A program made the position numbers and the translations under genes. A stretch of DNA of 64,000 nt from Sporosarcina sp. HYO08 (GTDB lineage Bacteria; Bacillota; Bacilli; Bacillales_A; Planococcaceae): assembly GCF_001563475.1 (NCBI RefSeq), contig NZ_LPUT01000001.1, positions 248,001 to 312,000 of the forward strand, read 5' to 3'. Positions 45,772 through 54,738 of this stretch are shown one piece after another (within the stretch, counting starts at the first letter, position 1; each line of letters opens with the position of its first letter). The notes below the pieces were generated by a model. It was not told the DNA's origin, made no database searches, and was given only the letters and a program-made list of their open reading frames with translations.

Positions 45772-47478
45772 TTGAATAAAAAAACGATTGTTCGGACGTT
45801 GGAAAAAATCGCTTTATATATGGAACTGCTTGGAGAAAATCCGTTTAAAGTAAGCGCGTTTAGAAAAGCGGCCAATGTATTAGAGCTTGACCCGCGAAGC
45901 TTATCTGAAATGGATGATATATTAAAGCTAAAAGGTATTGGAAAAGGAACGGGAGCTGTCATTACGGACTTGCTCGAAAAAGGGCAGTCAGATTTGTTAC
46001 TAGAACTTGAAGAAACTGTACCGAAAGGACTTATTCCGCTCTTGAAGGTTCCGGGTCTCGGAGGGAAACGCATCGCAAAGCTGCATGAGGCGCTTGGTAT
46101 CGATTCATTGGATTCACTTCAGGCAGCATGTGAAGAAGGGAAAGTACGCGGTGTTCCGGGGTTTGGAAAAAAGACAGAAGAAAACATTTTGGCGATGCTC
46201 GAATCGCTTAGTTCGCAAGACGGAAAAGTTCCCATTTGGCAAGTTGAACAAGTCGTCGCCTTCGTTGAACAGCAATTGGAAAACATGGAAGGGGTGCAGC
46301 GTTTTTCAGTTGCTGGGAGTTTCAGAAGAACGGAAGAGGAAAGCAGTGATGTCGATTTTATCGTTGTTACGACTGAACCGGCACAAGTTCGGGAGCAATT
46401 ATTGAAAGCATTGCCAATTGCCAATACGATTGCTGCCGGTGATTCGAAACTGTCGGTTACACTAGATCTAGAGGAGCAAATTGACGCCGATTTTCGTTTT
46501 GTTAGGGACGAGCAGTTTGCATCTGCTTTGCATCATTTCACAGGATCGAAGGATCATAACGTTCGGATGCGTCAGCTCGCAAAGTCGAAAGGCTTGAAAA
46601 TTAGTGAGTACGGTGTTGAAAATGAAGAGGGTGAAGTAACGACATTTGAGTCGGAAGAGGCTTTTTTTGCTTATTTTGATTTGCCTTTGATCCCACCGTC
46701 GCTTCGAAAAGATGGACGTGAAATTGACCGTGCGGGGGAGATCAAAGAGTTAGTCACATTGGATGATATCCGCTCAGACCTTCATATGCATACGACGTGG
46801 TCGGACGGCGCTTACTCCATTCGGGAAATGGTAGAAGCTTGCCGACTAAAAGGCTATTCGCATCTTGTCATTACTGACCATACACAATATTTAAAAGTAG
46901 CGAACGGCCTTACACCTGAAAGAGTACGGGCGCAAATTGCGGAAATTCGCGCATTAAACGATGAATATGATGATATTGAAATTTTTTGCGGAACGGAAAT
47001 GGATATTTTACCGGACGCCACACTTGATTTTGACGATGAATTACTAAGTGAACTGGATTTTGTCATTGCATCGATTCATTCGAATTTTAATCAGCCGCAG
47101 GAACAAATTATGGAAAGGTTGCATGCGGCGATCAAGCATCCGCATGTTGACATGATCGCACACCCGACAGGACGGATTATCGGCAAAAGGGACGGCTACG
47201 ATCCAGACGTGCCGCAGCTCATCGAATGGGCAAAAGAATACGGCAAAATTTTAGAGTTGAATGCCAATCCGTATCGGTTAGACTTAGCTGTGGACTACTT
47301 AGCATTGGCACAGGAAAAAGGCGTGCCGATTGCGATTAACACAGATGCCCATACGATCAATCAATTGATGTACATGGACACTGGTGTGAACTATGCGCAA
47401 AAAGCTTGGATCAAAAAAGAGACGGTCGTGAATACATGGCCGCTCGAGAAATTTATCCGCGATATTATACGGAAGTGA
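45772..47478 (+). CDS. polX: DNA polymerase/3'-5' exonuclease PolX
   Basis: This family X polymerase is thought to fill gaps in base excision repair. The 568 residues (B. subtilis 570) comprise helix-hairpin-helix motifs (about 50-130), the Pol-beta-type nucleotidyltransferase core with the catalytic pair in SSDVDFIVV (about 193-200), and a C-terminal PHP domain with DLHMHTTWSDG and ITDHTQ metal ligands that gives exonuclease activity. The start is TTG 45772, 6 bases from GGAGGG. mutS2 follows after 16 bases. Confidence 0.95.
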   Translation: MNKKTIVRTLEKIALYMELLGENPFKVSAFRKAANVLELDPRSLSEMDDILKLKGIGKGTGAVITDLLEKGQSDLLLELEETVPKGLIPLLKVPGLGGKRIAKLHEALGIDSLDSLQAACEEGKVRGVPGFGKKTEENILAMLESLSSQDGKVPIWQVEQVVAFVEQQLENMEGVQRFSVAGSFRRTEEESSDVDFIVVTTEPAQVREQLLKALPIANTIAAGDSKLSVTLDLEEQIDADFRFVRDEQFASALHHFTGSKDHNVRMRQLAKSKGLKISEYGVENEEGEVTTFESEEAFFAYFDLPLIPPSLRKDGREIDRAGEIKELVTLDDIRSDLHMHTTWSDGAYSIREMVEACRLKGYSHLVITDHTQYLKVANGLTPERVRAQIAEIRALNDEYDDIEIFCGTEMDILPDATLDFDDELLSELDFVIASIHSNFNQPQEQIMERLHAAIKHPHVDMIAHPTGRIIGKRDGYDPDVPQLIEWAKEYGKILELNANPYRLDLAVDYLALAQEKGVPIAINTDAHTINQLMYMDTGVNYAQKAWIKKETVVNTWPLEKFIRDIIRK

Positions 47479-47494
47479 AAGGGAGTGTAAGACA

Positions 47495-49852
47495 TTGGAA
47501 CCCCGTGTCTTAAAAACACTTGAGTTTGATAAAATCCGAGGAATTGTTGCAACGTATTGTACGTCATCCACCGGACAAGCATTGACGGAAAAACTTGAAC
47601 CGGTGCGTGACTATGAAGAAGTTGTACGACTGCTCGAGGAAACAGACGAAGGTTTATCGATTTTACGCGTTCGTGGAAACGTGCCGATGGGTGGAATAAC
47701 AGACGTTCGCCCCCACGCAAAACGTGCGCAATTGGGCGGCATGTTAAGCGCCCAAGAATTAATGGAAATCTCCAATACGATTCGCGCAAGCCGGATCTTC
47801 CGGCAATTTATCGAAGCGATTGTCGATGACAAAGAAATTGATATCCCACATTTTGTAAATAAGAAAGACAGTATTCCGATTTTAACAGGATTAGAACATG
47901 AAATTAATGCTGCGATTGACGAGAACGGTCATGTGTTAGACAGTGCATCGAGCGCGCTTCGTTCAATCCGTCAAAGTTTACGCATTCAAGAAGGACGGAT
48001 TAGGGAAAGGCTCGAAAGTTACACACGCGGACGCAATGCAGCAAAAATGCTGTCGGATTCCATTGTCACGATTCGGAATGATCGTTATGTTATTCCTGTA
48101 AAAGCAGAATACCGTTCGCATTACGGGGGAGTTGTACACGACATGTCGGCATCGGGACAGACATTGTTTATTGAGCCGGATGCGGTCGTTCAAGCAAATA
48201 ATGAAATTCGAAAGTTAAAAGTGCAAGAACGAGAAGAAATTGAAAAGATCTTGTTGGAGTTATCAGCTCACGTGCAAGAAGTAGCGCATGAATTATTTAT
48301 TCTCGTAAATGTGCTAGCGGATATTGATGTTGTGCTGGCCAAAGCTAAATTCGGGACTGCCCACAAATGTACGAAACCAGATGTTAATAATGAAGGAACT
48401 ATTCGACTTGCGAAAGCGAGACATCCGCTCATTTCGATTGAAGATGCTGTTGCCAATACAATTGAATTCGGTAAAGAATTTACAACGGTCGTCATTACGG
48501 GGCCGAATACAGGCGGAAAGACTGTGACGTTGAAAACAGTTGGGCTCTGCACACTTATGGCACAAGCGGGCCTTCCAATTCCTGCACTTGATGGCTCGGA
48601 AGTTGCCGTATTCGACTCGGTCTATGCGGATATTGGAGATGAGCAGTCTATTGAACAAAGTTTGAGTACATTTTCTTCTCATATGGTCAATATTGTCGAT
48701 ATTTTGAAGAGGTACGACGATCGTTCATTAATACTGTTGGATGAACTGGGGTCTGGGACGGACCCGCAAGAAGGGGCGGCGCTTGCCATTTCCATTTTGG
48801 ATGAAATTCATGGAAGTGGTGCGCGTGTTATGGCCACAACCCATTATCCGGAATTGAAAGCTTATGGGTATAATCGTCCAGGTGTGAGAAATGCGAGTGT
48901 TGAATTTGACGTGGATACTTTAAGTCCGACGTACCGACTATTAATCGGCGTACCTGGACGGAGTAACGCTTTTGAAATTTCTAAAAGACTTGGCCTGCAA
49001 GATCGTATTATTGACCGTGCGAAATCGTTTACGGGAACAGATCGCGGCGAAGTCGACTCGATGATTGCATCTCTTGAAACGAGCCGTATTCAATCAGAAA
49101 AAGAAGCCGAAGAAACACATAGGCTGCTGCTTGAAACAGAACATTTAAAGGCAGAGTTGGAAGAAAAGCTTGCAGCGTTCGAAGAGATGAAAGAACGTTT
49201 AACAGAACAGGCGAAGGAAAAAGCGAAAAAAATTGTCCAGAATGCAAAGCATGAATCAGAAGCCGTGATCTCGGATTTACGGGCAATGCGTTTAAACGTC
49301 GGTGCCAATATAAAAGAGCATGAATTGATCGAAGCGCGTAAACGGCTAGAAGAAGCAGCACCTGCTGAAGCGAAAAAGAAAGCCGTTCAAGCGAAAGCTG
49401 CGCTACGTCCGCTCGAGGCTGGCGATGAAGTGAAAGTGCTTAGCTATGGGCAAAAAGGGACGTTGATTGAAAAGGCTTCTGACAATGAATGGATCGTCCA
49501 GATTGGTATTTTAAAAATGAAGCTGGAGCAATCAGGCCTTGAATATGTAAAGCCAGAAAAAGAAAAGAAAATGGCTGCGACTTCTTTCGTGACGGGTAGA
49601 AATACAGCCGTCAAACTTGAATTAGATCTTCGCGGGGAACGTTATGAAGATGCTATTGTGCGCACGGAAAAATATTTGGACGATGCGATATTGGCGAACT
49701 ATCACCAAGTTTCCATTATTCACGGGAAAGGAACAGGTGCACTTCGCCAGGGCATCCAACAATATTTGAAAAAACATCCGCGTGTGAAAAAGTATCGTTT
49801 TGGTGAAGCGGGCGAAGGCGGCCACGGTGTCACTGTCGTTGAATTAAAATAA
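47495..49852 (+). CDS. mutS2: MutS2 ATPase/endonuclease
   Basis: The 785 residues equal the B. subtilis length. The MutS core and clamp regions (to ~320) precede the ABC-type ATPase with Walker A GPNTGGKT (about 334-341) and LLDELGSGTDP. A long coiled coil (about 520-620) follows, and the C-terminal Smr domain (about 710-785) carries LDLRGERYEDA and HGKGTGALR. MutS2 lacks the mismatch-recognition domain. It suppresses recombination and, in B. subtilis, acts on collided ribosomes. The start is TTG 47495 behind GGGAGTG. Confidence 0.96.
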   Translation: MEPRVLKTLEFDKIRGIVATYCTSSTGQALTEKLEPVRDYEEVVRLLEETDEGLSILRVRGNVPMGGITDVRPHAKRAQLGGMLSAQELMEISNTIRASRIFRQFIEAIVDDKEIDIPHFVNKKDSIPILTGLEHEINAAIDENGHVLDSASSALRSIRQSLRIQEGRIRERLESYTRGRNAAKMLSDSIVTIRNDRYVIPVKAEYRSHYGGVVHDMSASGQTLFIEPDAVVQANNEIRKLKVQEREEIEKILLELSAHVQEVAHELFILVNVLADIDVVLAKAKFGTAHKCTKPDVNNEGTIRLAKARHPLISIEDAVANTIEFGKEFTTVVITGPNTGGKTVTLKTVGLCTLMAQAGLPIPALDGSEVAVFDSVYADIGDEQSIEQSLSTFSSHMVNIVDILKRYDDRSLILLDELGSGTDPQEGAALAISILDEIHGSGARVMATTHYPELKAYGYNRPGVRNASVEFDVDTLSPTYRLLIGVPGRSNAFEISKRLGLQDRIIDRAKSFTGTDRGEVDSMIASLETSRIQSEKEAEETHRLLLETEHLKAELEEKLAAFEEMKERLTEQAKEKAKKIVQNAKHESEAVISDLRAMRLNVGANIKEHELIEARKRLEEAAPAEAKKKAVQAKAALRPLEAGDEVKVLSYGQKGTLIEKASDNEWIVQIGILKMKLEQSGLEYVKPEKEKKMAATSFVTGRNTAVKLELDLRGERYEDAIVRTEKYLDDAILANYHQVSIIHGKGTGALRQGIQQYLKKHPRVKKYRFGEAGEGGHGVTVVELK

Positions 49853-50076
49853 ATTGAAACCTTTTGCCGCTCTTTCCGTAAAGAGAATGATGCGAGAACG
49901 GAAAAATATGTAGAAAGTTCTCCTAGATCAATCGGGACTATCCTAGAAGTGCCTGGCACCGCTACACATTGTCAAAATGTAGTATCATATTCCGTATTCG
50001 ATGCTATGTTTAATGTTCAATGGTGCCTGGCTCTTCGTTTTGGAGCAACCCCTGTAGCTAAAGGAGCGGGTATACG
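49853..50076. repeat. Intergenic region with paired GTGCCTGGCAC-type motifs
   Basis: AGTGCCTGGCACC (49948-49960) is a palindrome-containing motif whose core GTGCCTGG recurs at 50022-50031. Between them lies the imperfect hairpin CTACACATT...AATGTAG. There is no reading frame. It looks like a small dispersed-repeat element, but only this one pair is visible in the window. Confidence 0.4.
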
Positions 50077-50490
50077 GTGGGGAAAACTGGTTTTTGGAGT
50101 CACCCATTAGTTGAATCAGCTGGTTACTTCAGTGTCGTAGTACTTTGTTTAGTTGTTTCAATGGTTCTATTTGAGCTTGTAACAAAGTACAAAAACTGGG
50201 AAGAAATTCGGAAAGGAAATTTTTCCGTTGCAATGGCAACGGGCGGCAAAATATTTGGTGTTGCTAATATTTTTCGCCATTCTATTCAGCAGCATAATTC
50301 GCTGCCTGAAATGTTGGGTTGGGGATTGTTTGGCTTTACGCTGCTCGTCTTTGCTTATATTTTATTTGAATTTTTTACGCCGAAATTTAATATTGACAAA
50401 GAGATCGAAGCGGATAATCGGGCAGTCGGCTTTATTTCTTTAACAATTTCAGTCGGATTGTCTTTTGTCATTGGTGCAAGTATTTCTTAG
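50077..50490 (+). CDS. yshE: DUF350 membrane protein (YshE)
   Basis: This 137-residue protein has four membrane helices in a 2+2 arrangement and the DUF350 features VSMVLFELVTKYKNWEEIRKGNFSVAMATGGKIFGVA and DNRAVGFISLTISVG. It corresponds to B. subtilis YshE, which occupies the same place between mutS2 and the fatty-acid genes. Its function is unknown. The start is GTG 50077, 10 bases after AAGGAG. Confidence 0.88.
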   Translation: MGKTGFWSHPLVESAGYFSVVVLCLVVSMVLFELVTKYKNWEEIRKGNFSVAMATGGKIFGVANIFRHSIQQHNSLPEMLGWGLFGFTLLVFAYILFEFFTPKFNIDKEIEADNRAVGFISLTISVGLSFVIGASIS

Positions 50491-50502
50491 GGGTAGTGAA
50501 GA

Positions 50503-50589
50503 ATGGAAAGACTTTCAAAGATTTTAATTATTGTTTGTGTTTTATTTGTATTGATCGGAATTTATTGGATGTTTACGAATACGCCTTGA
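50503..50589 (+). CDS. 28-residue single-pass membrane peptide
   Basis: An ATG 12 bases after the yshE stop opens 28 codons (MERLSK, then ~19 hydrophobic residues, then FTNTP). AGGGGTAGTGAAGA upstream can serve as a ribosome site. A terminator hairpin overlaps the stop codon, so the peptide gene fits exactly between yshE and the transcript end. I do not recognise it. It is either a tiny YshE partner or an accidental frame; the tidy start, topology and terminator favour the former. Confidence 0.5.
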   Translation: MERLSKILIIVCVLFVLIGIYWMFTNTP

Positions 50590-50614
50590 CCGTCATTTTT
50601 GGTCAAGGTTTTTT
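50583..50614 (+). terminator. Terminator after yshE and the small peptide gene
   Basis: CCTTGACC pairs with GGTCAAGG, followed by six T. The stop codon of the 28-residue frame is in the stem. Confidence 0.92.
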
Positions 50615-50625
50615 CATTTTTTTCG

Positions 50626-50654
50626 TTGTAAGCGCATTCACTAGTCTATATACT
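50626..50654 (+). promoter_or_regulatory. fadD promoter with CcpA cre box
   Basis: TTGTAA (50626-50631), 17 bases, TATACT (50649-50654). TGTAAGCGCATTCA (50627-50640) matches the cre consensus TGWNANCGNTNNCA with one mismatch and covers the -35 box. The B. subtilis lcfA operon is likewise CcpA-repressed. Confidence 0.72.
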
Positions 50655-50699
50655 ATTATTACAGGAATAGTTTGCGAATTGAAAAAAGGGGGTTTTACC

Positions 50700-52400
50700 G
50701 TGACGTCAAAACCATGGTTACAATTTTATCCGCCCGAAATTTCAACGTCCATCGATTATGAACGGATTCCGATTCAAGCGTATTTGACGAGAGCTGCAAC
50801 AAAGTTTCCTACAAAAACAGCCATCCATTTTATGGGGAAAGAGCTAACGTACAAAGAGTTCTATGAAACGGCATTAAAGTTTGCCAATTATCTTCAGTCC
50901 ATTGGCATTGAACGCGGGGACCGCGTTGCGATTATGCTGCCAAATTGTCCGCAAAATGCCGTAGCATTTTATGGGATCTTATATTGCGGTGCCGTCGTCG
51001 TGCAGACCAATCCGCTTTATACCGAGCGGGAACTTGCCTATCAAATGAAAGACTCTGGTGCAAAAGCCATTATTTCACTTGATATCTTGTACCCGAGAAT
51101 ATCCAAAATAGTTCAACAGACAAAACTCGAACACCTGATTGTTACAAGCATTAAAGATTATTTGCCATTTCCAAAGAATCTCATTTACCCGTTCATTCAG
51201 AAAAAGGAACACGGCGTTGCTGTGAAAATTGAACATCGTGGGATGAACCATCTGTATACTGAAATTTTAAAGACAGGAAAAGTAGAACCGATTGATTACG
51301 AGTTTCATTATGACGAAGATCTAGCGATTTTACAATATACCGGAGGCACAACAGGACCGCCTAAAGGTGTTATGCTCACCCATGCTAACCTTAATGCGAA
51401 TGTCCGTATGTGCAGCGAGTGGCTGTATAAATGTGAAGAAGGCGAAGAAACGGTATTGGGCATTTTGCCTTTCTTTCACGTTTACGGCATGACAACCGTA
51501 TTGTTGCTTACGGTCATGCTAAGCAATAAAATGGTGCTCATCCCGAAATTTGATTTTGAAACGACATTAAAAGCGATTGATAAACAAAAGACAACGATAT
51601 TTCCAGGTGCGCCAACGATTTATATTGGTTTATTAAACCATCCTGATCTGGCTAAATATGACCTTTCCTCGATTAAAGCCTGTATAAGTGGATCGGCAGC
51701 TTTACCGCTCGATGTACAAGATGAATTTGAAAAAGTGACCGGCGGCAAGCTTGTTGAAGGTTATGGTTTAACGGAAACGTCTCCAGTGACACATGCGAAT
51801 TTTTTATGGTTCGGCGAACGAGTAACCGGTTCAGTCGGTGTACCGTGGCCAGATACAGATGCTTGTATTTTAGGACTTGAAACATCTGAACCTCTTTCAA
51901 ATGGAGAAATCGGAGAGATTGCTGTAAAAGGACCGCAAGTGATGAAAGGCTACTGGAATAGACCGGAAGAAACGGAAGAGAGCTTTCGTGATGGATGGTT
52001 ATTAACAGGTGATCTTGGATATATGGATGATAACGGTTATTTCTACATCGTTGATCGAAAAAAAGACATGATTATCGCAAGTGGCTTTAATGTTTATCCT
52101 AGGGAAATTGAAGAAGTATTGTATGAGCATAAAGCCATTTTAGAATGTGTCGTAGCAGGTGTACCTGATCCGTACAGGGGTGAAACAGTTAAGGCTTATA
52201 TTGTATTAAAAGAAGGTCATTCGGTAACAGAAGAAGAGCTGGATCAATATTGCCGAAAACATTTAGCGTCTTTTAAAGTACCTAAATATTATGAATTCAG
52301 AACTGAATTGCCAAAGACAGCAGTTGGAAAAATATTAAGACGTCAACTCATAGAAGAAGAACAAAAGAAAGGAGAAAGTGAAACCCGTATCTCTTCATGA
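50700..52400 (+). CDS. fadD: Long-chain-fatty-acid--CoA ligase
   Basis: This acyl-adenylate-forming enzyme activates fatty acids for beta-oxidation (B. subtilis LcfA). The 566 residues contain the AMP-binding P-loop YTGGTTGPPKG, the adenylate motif GYGLTETSPVTH, and C-terminal WLLTGDLGYMDDNGYFYIVDRKKDMIIASGFNVYPREIEE with the hinge and catalytic Lys (PKTAVGKILRR). The start is GTG 50700, 9 bases after AAAGGGGG; the open frame upstream spans the promoter and is not coding. It begins the fad-etf gene group. Confidence 0.95.
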   Translation: MTSKPWLQFYPPEISTSIDYERIPIQAYLTRAATKFPTKTAIHFMGKELTYKEFYETALKFANYLQSIGIERGDRVAIMLPNCPQNAVAFYGILYCGAVVVQTNPLYTERELAYQMKDSGAKAIISLDILYPRISKIVQQTKLEHLIVTSIKDYLPFPKNLIYPFIQKKEHGVAVKIEHRGMNHLYTEILKTGKVEPIDYEFHYDEDLAILQYTGGTTGPPKGVMLTHANLNANVRMCSEWLYKCEEGEETVLGILPFFHVYGMTTVLLLTVMLSNKMVLIPKFDFETTLKAIDKQKTTIFPGAPTIYIGLLNHPDLAKYDLSSIKACISGSAALPLDVQDEFEKVTGGKLVEGYGLTETSPVTHANFLWFGERVTGSVGVPWPDTDACILGLETSEPLSNGEIGEIAVKGPQVMKGYWNRPEETEESFRDGWLLTGDLGYMDDNGYFYIVDRKKDMIIASGFNVYPREIEEVLYEHKAILECVVAGVPDPYRGETVKAYIVLKEGHSVTEEELDQYCRKHLASFKVPKYYEFRTELPKTAVGKILRRQLIEEEQKKGESETRISS

Positions 52401-52405
52401 AATGC

Positions 52406-52472
52406 TTGACTGTTCAGTAAAATGGGACTACTATGAAAATATGAATGAATTGTCATTCATTCATATTTTCAT
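52406..52472 (+). promoter_or_regulatory. fadR promoter with 40-bp perfect palindrome (FadR operator)
   Basis: TTGACT (52406-52411), 17 bases, TACTAT (52429-52434) form the promoter. Bases 52433-52472 are a perfect inverted repeat with 18-base arms around TGTC. The core ATGAATGAATTGTCATTCATT fits the B. subtilis FadR operator pattern (WTGAATGA-N-ATTCAWW). It begins at the -10 box, so FadR binding would block its own operon. Confidence 0.85.
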
Positions 52473-52491
52473 TATGTAGGTGGTGAAAAAA

Positions 52492-53073
52492 GTGAAGCGG
52501 GATAAACCAAAATACATGCAAATACTAGACGCTGCGGTTATTGTGATTGCAGAAAACGGTTTTCATCAAGCCCAAGTATCTAAAATTGCGAAAGAGGCGG
52601 GCGTTGCAGATGGCACAATCTATCTTTATTTCAAAAGTAAGGAAGATATTCTCATCTCTGTGTTTCGGGAAAAACTAGCAATTTTTATAGATAATGTGGC
52701 TGAACTAATGGAAATGGAAATAAGCGCCAATGATAGGTTGAAGAAGTGGATTGAAAACCATTTCCGCGTACTTCACGAAAATCGCCACCTTGCGATTGTT
52801 ACGCAGTTGGAGCTCAGGCAGTCAAACAAAGATTTGCGTTATAAGATTAATGATACGTTAAAGGAATATTTAGCCTTGCTTGACTCAATTTTGAAAGAAG
52901 GAATTGACAACGGTGAGTTTAACGCGGGCGTAGATCATCGCCTAGCGCGTCAAATGATCTTTGGCACCATCGATGAAACGATCACTTCATGGGTGATGAA
53001 TGAGCAAAAATATGACTTGTTGAAGCTTGCGCCTGAAGTCCATAAACTCATCATGAAAGGCATGCAAGCATAG
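52492..53073 (+). CDS. fadR: Fatty-acid degradation repressor FadR (TetR family)
   Basis: This 193-residue TetR repressor (B. subtilis 194) has the helix-turn-helix [38 protein letters not shown] at residues ~15-55 and a helical acyl-CoA-binding domain behind it. Long-chain acyl-CoA normally releases FadR from DNA and induces beta-oxidation. The start is GTG 52492, 8 bases from AGGTGG; earlier GTG codons at 52480 and 52483 overlap that site. fadB follows after 20 bases, so the operon order is fadR-fadB-etfB-etfA. Confidence 0.94.
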   Translation: MKRDKPKYMQILDAAVIVIAENGFHQAQVSKIAKEAGVADGTIYLYFKSKEDILISVFREKLAIFIDNVAELMEMEISANDRLKKWIENHFRVLHENRHLAIVTQLELRQSNKDLRYKINDTLKEYLALLDSILKEGIDNGEFNAGVDHRLARQMIFGTIDETITSWVMNEQKYDLLKLAPEVHKLIMKGMQA

Positions 53074-53093
53074 TAAGAAAGGGGATGGGGAAA

Positions 53094-53867
53094 ATGGATT
53101 TTCTGAAAGTGGTGATTCAGGATGGCATTGCAGTTGCAACGATCCAACGGCCGCCCGCCAATGCACTTTCACGCGGACTGATTCAGGAAGTCAACACTTT
53201 ACTCGATCAGGTAGAAAATGATGATGCAGTTCGCGTCATCGTTTTACATGGAGAAGGTCGATTTTTTTCTGCGGGGGCAGACATTAAAGAATTTACATCC
53301 GTCACTTCAGGAGAGGCATTTTCAAAGCTTGCCGAAAACGGTCAAAATGTTTTCGAAAGAGTGGAAGCGTTTTCAAAGCCGGTCATTGCCGCAATTCACG
53401 GTGCAGCGCTTGGCGGCGGTCTAGAGCTTGCGATGAGCTGTCATATTCGAATCGTTACAGAAAATGCAAAACTCGGCTTACCTGAATTGCAGTTGGGACT
53501 GATCCCAGGGTTTGCTGGGACACAGCGCCTACCTCGCTATGTGGGGATACCAAAAGCTGCGGAAATGCTATTAACAAGTGAGCCGATCACAGGATCAGAA
53601 GCGGTTCAATGGGGATTGGCGAACCGTGCTTATGGAGAAGAAGAGCTGCTGCCGCAAACAATGGAACTTGCAAAAAAAATTGCGTTGAAAAGTCCAGTAG
53701 CGATGAAAGCTGCTTTGGAAATGCTACAATACGCAAAGTCTGCTGATTATCATAACGGTGTAAAAGCGGAAGCGGCTGCATTCGGTACTGTTTTTGTGTC
53801 AGAAGATGCACAAGAAGGCATTCAAGCATTCATTGAGAAACGTACGCCTATGTTTAAAGGGAAGTAA
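53094..53867 (+). CDS. fadB: Enoyl-CoA hydratase
   Basis: This crotonase-fold enzyme hydrates trans-2-enoyl-CoA in beta-oxidation. The 257 residues include the oxyanion-hole segments [11 protein letters not shown] (about 60-70) and [19 protein letters not shown], plus catalytic Glu positions in [19 protein letters not shown], close to B. subtilis FadB. ATG 53094 is preferred over ATG 53085, which overlaps the ribosome site GGGGATGGGG. It is co-transcribed with fadR. Confidence 0.93.
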   Translation: MDFLKVVIQDGIAVATIQRPPANALSRGLIQEVNTLLDQVENDDAVRVIVLHGEGRFFSAGADIKEFTSVTSGEAFSKLAENGQNVFERVEAFSKPVIAAIHGAALGGGLELAMSCHIRIVTENAKLGLPELQLGLIPGFAGTQRLPRYVGIPKAAEMLLTSEPITGSEAVQWGLANRAYGEEELLPQTMELAKKIALKSPVAMKAALEMLQYAKSADYHNGVKAEAAAFGTVFVSEDAQEGIQAFIEKRTPMFKGK

Positions 53868-53893
53868 CGTAAAATGTTAAGGGGGTTTTCAAT

Positions 53894-54667
53894 ATGAACA
53901 TTTTTGTATTAATGAAGCGCACTTTTGATACGGAAGAAAAAATCTCAGTTGCCAATGGCAAAATTAATGAGGACAGTGCTGAGTTCATCATTAATCCGTA
54001 CGATGAATATGCAATTGAAGAGGCGATTCAAGTACGTGACGAGCATGGCGGGGAAGTTACGGTGCTAACCGTCGGATCAGAAGAATCGGAAAAGGAACTT
54101 CGGACGGCTTTGGCGATGGGGGCAGACAAAGCAGTTTTAATTAATACCGAAGACGATTTAGACGAGGCGGATGAATTTTCAACTGCAAAAATCGTTGCCG
54201 AGTATTTAAAAGATAAAGAGGTAGACCTGATTCTTGCAGGAAATGTTGCGATCGATGGCGGATCTGGTCAAGTTGGACCGCGCGTGGCGGAATTGCTTGG
54301 CATCAACTATGTTACGACAATTACGGGGCTTGAAATTGATGGAACTTCCGTAACAATTACACGGGATGTCGAAGGGGATTCTGAAACGATTGAAACATCG
54401 TTGCCACTTCTCGTTACGGCACAGCAAGGTCTAAATGACCCGCGTTATCCATCACTTCCAGGGATTATGAAGGCAAAAAGAAAGCCGCTTGAAGGGCTTG
54501 AACTCGATGATTTAGATTTGGATGAGGACGATGTGGAAGCGAAAACAGAGACGGTTGAAATATTTCTTCCAGCCGAAAAAGAAGCGGGACGTATTCTTGA
54601 AGGTGATTTAGCAGACCAAGTAAGTGAGCTCGTCACATTGTTGAATAAAGAAGCGAAAGTCATTTAA
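53894..54667 (+). CDS. etfB: Electron transfer flavoprotein beta subunit
   Basis: This subunit of the EtfAB heterodimer takes electrons from acyl-CoA dehydrogenases toward the quinone pool. The 257 residues show the ETF-beta pattern MKRTFDTEEKISVANGKINEDSAEFIINPYDEYAIEEA and the signature VDGGSGQVGPRVAELLG. The AMP-binding stretch GADKAVLI is also present. The ATG lies behind AAGGGGG. There is no acyl-CoA dehydrogenase gene in the window; it must be elsewhere. Confidence 0.95.
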   Translation: MNIFVLMKRTFDTEEKISVANGKINEDSAEFIINPYDEYAIEEAIQVRDEHGGEVTVLTVGSEESEKELRTALAMGADKAVLINTEDDLDEADEFSTAKIVAEYLKDKEVDLILAGNVAIDGGSGQVGPRVAELLGINYVTTITGLEIDGTSVTITRDVEGDSETIETSLPLLVTAQQGLNDPRYPSLPGIMKAKRKPLEGLELDDLDLDEDDVEAKTETVEIFLPAEKEAGRILEGDLADQVSELVTLLNKEAKVI

Positions 54668-54738
54668 ATTGCCTGACGGGGTATCTATCGGCTTGTCAAC
54701 TCATTCAATGGATTATCGTTAAACAAGGGGGACTTTAT

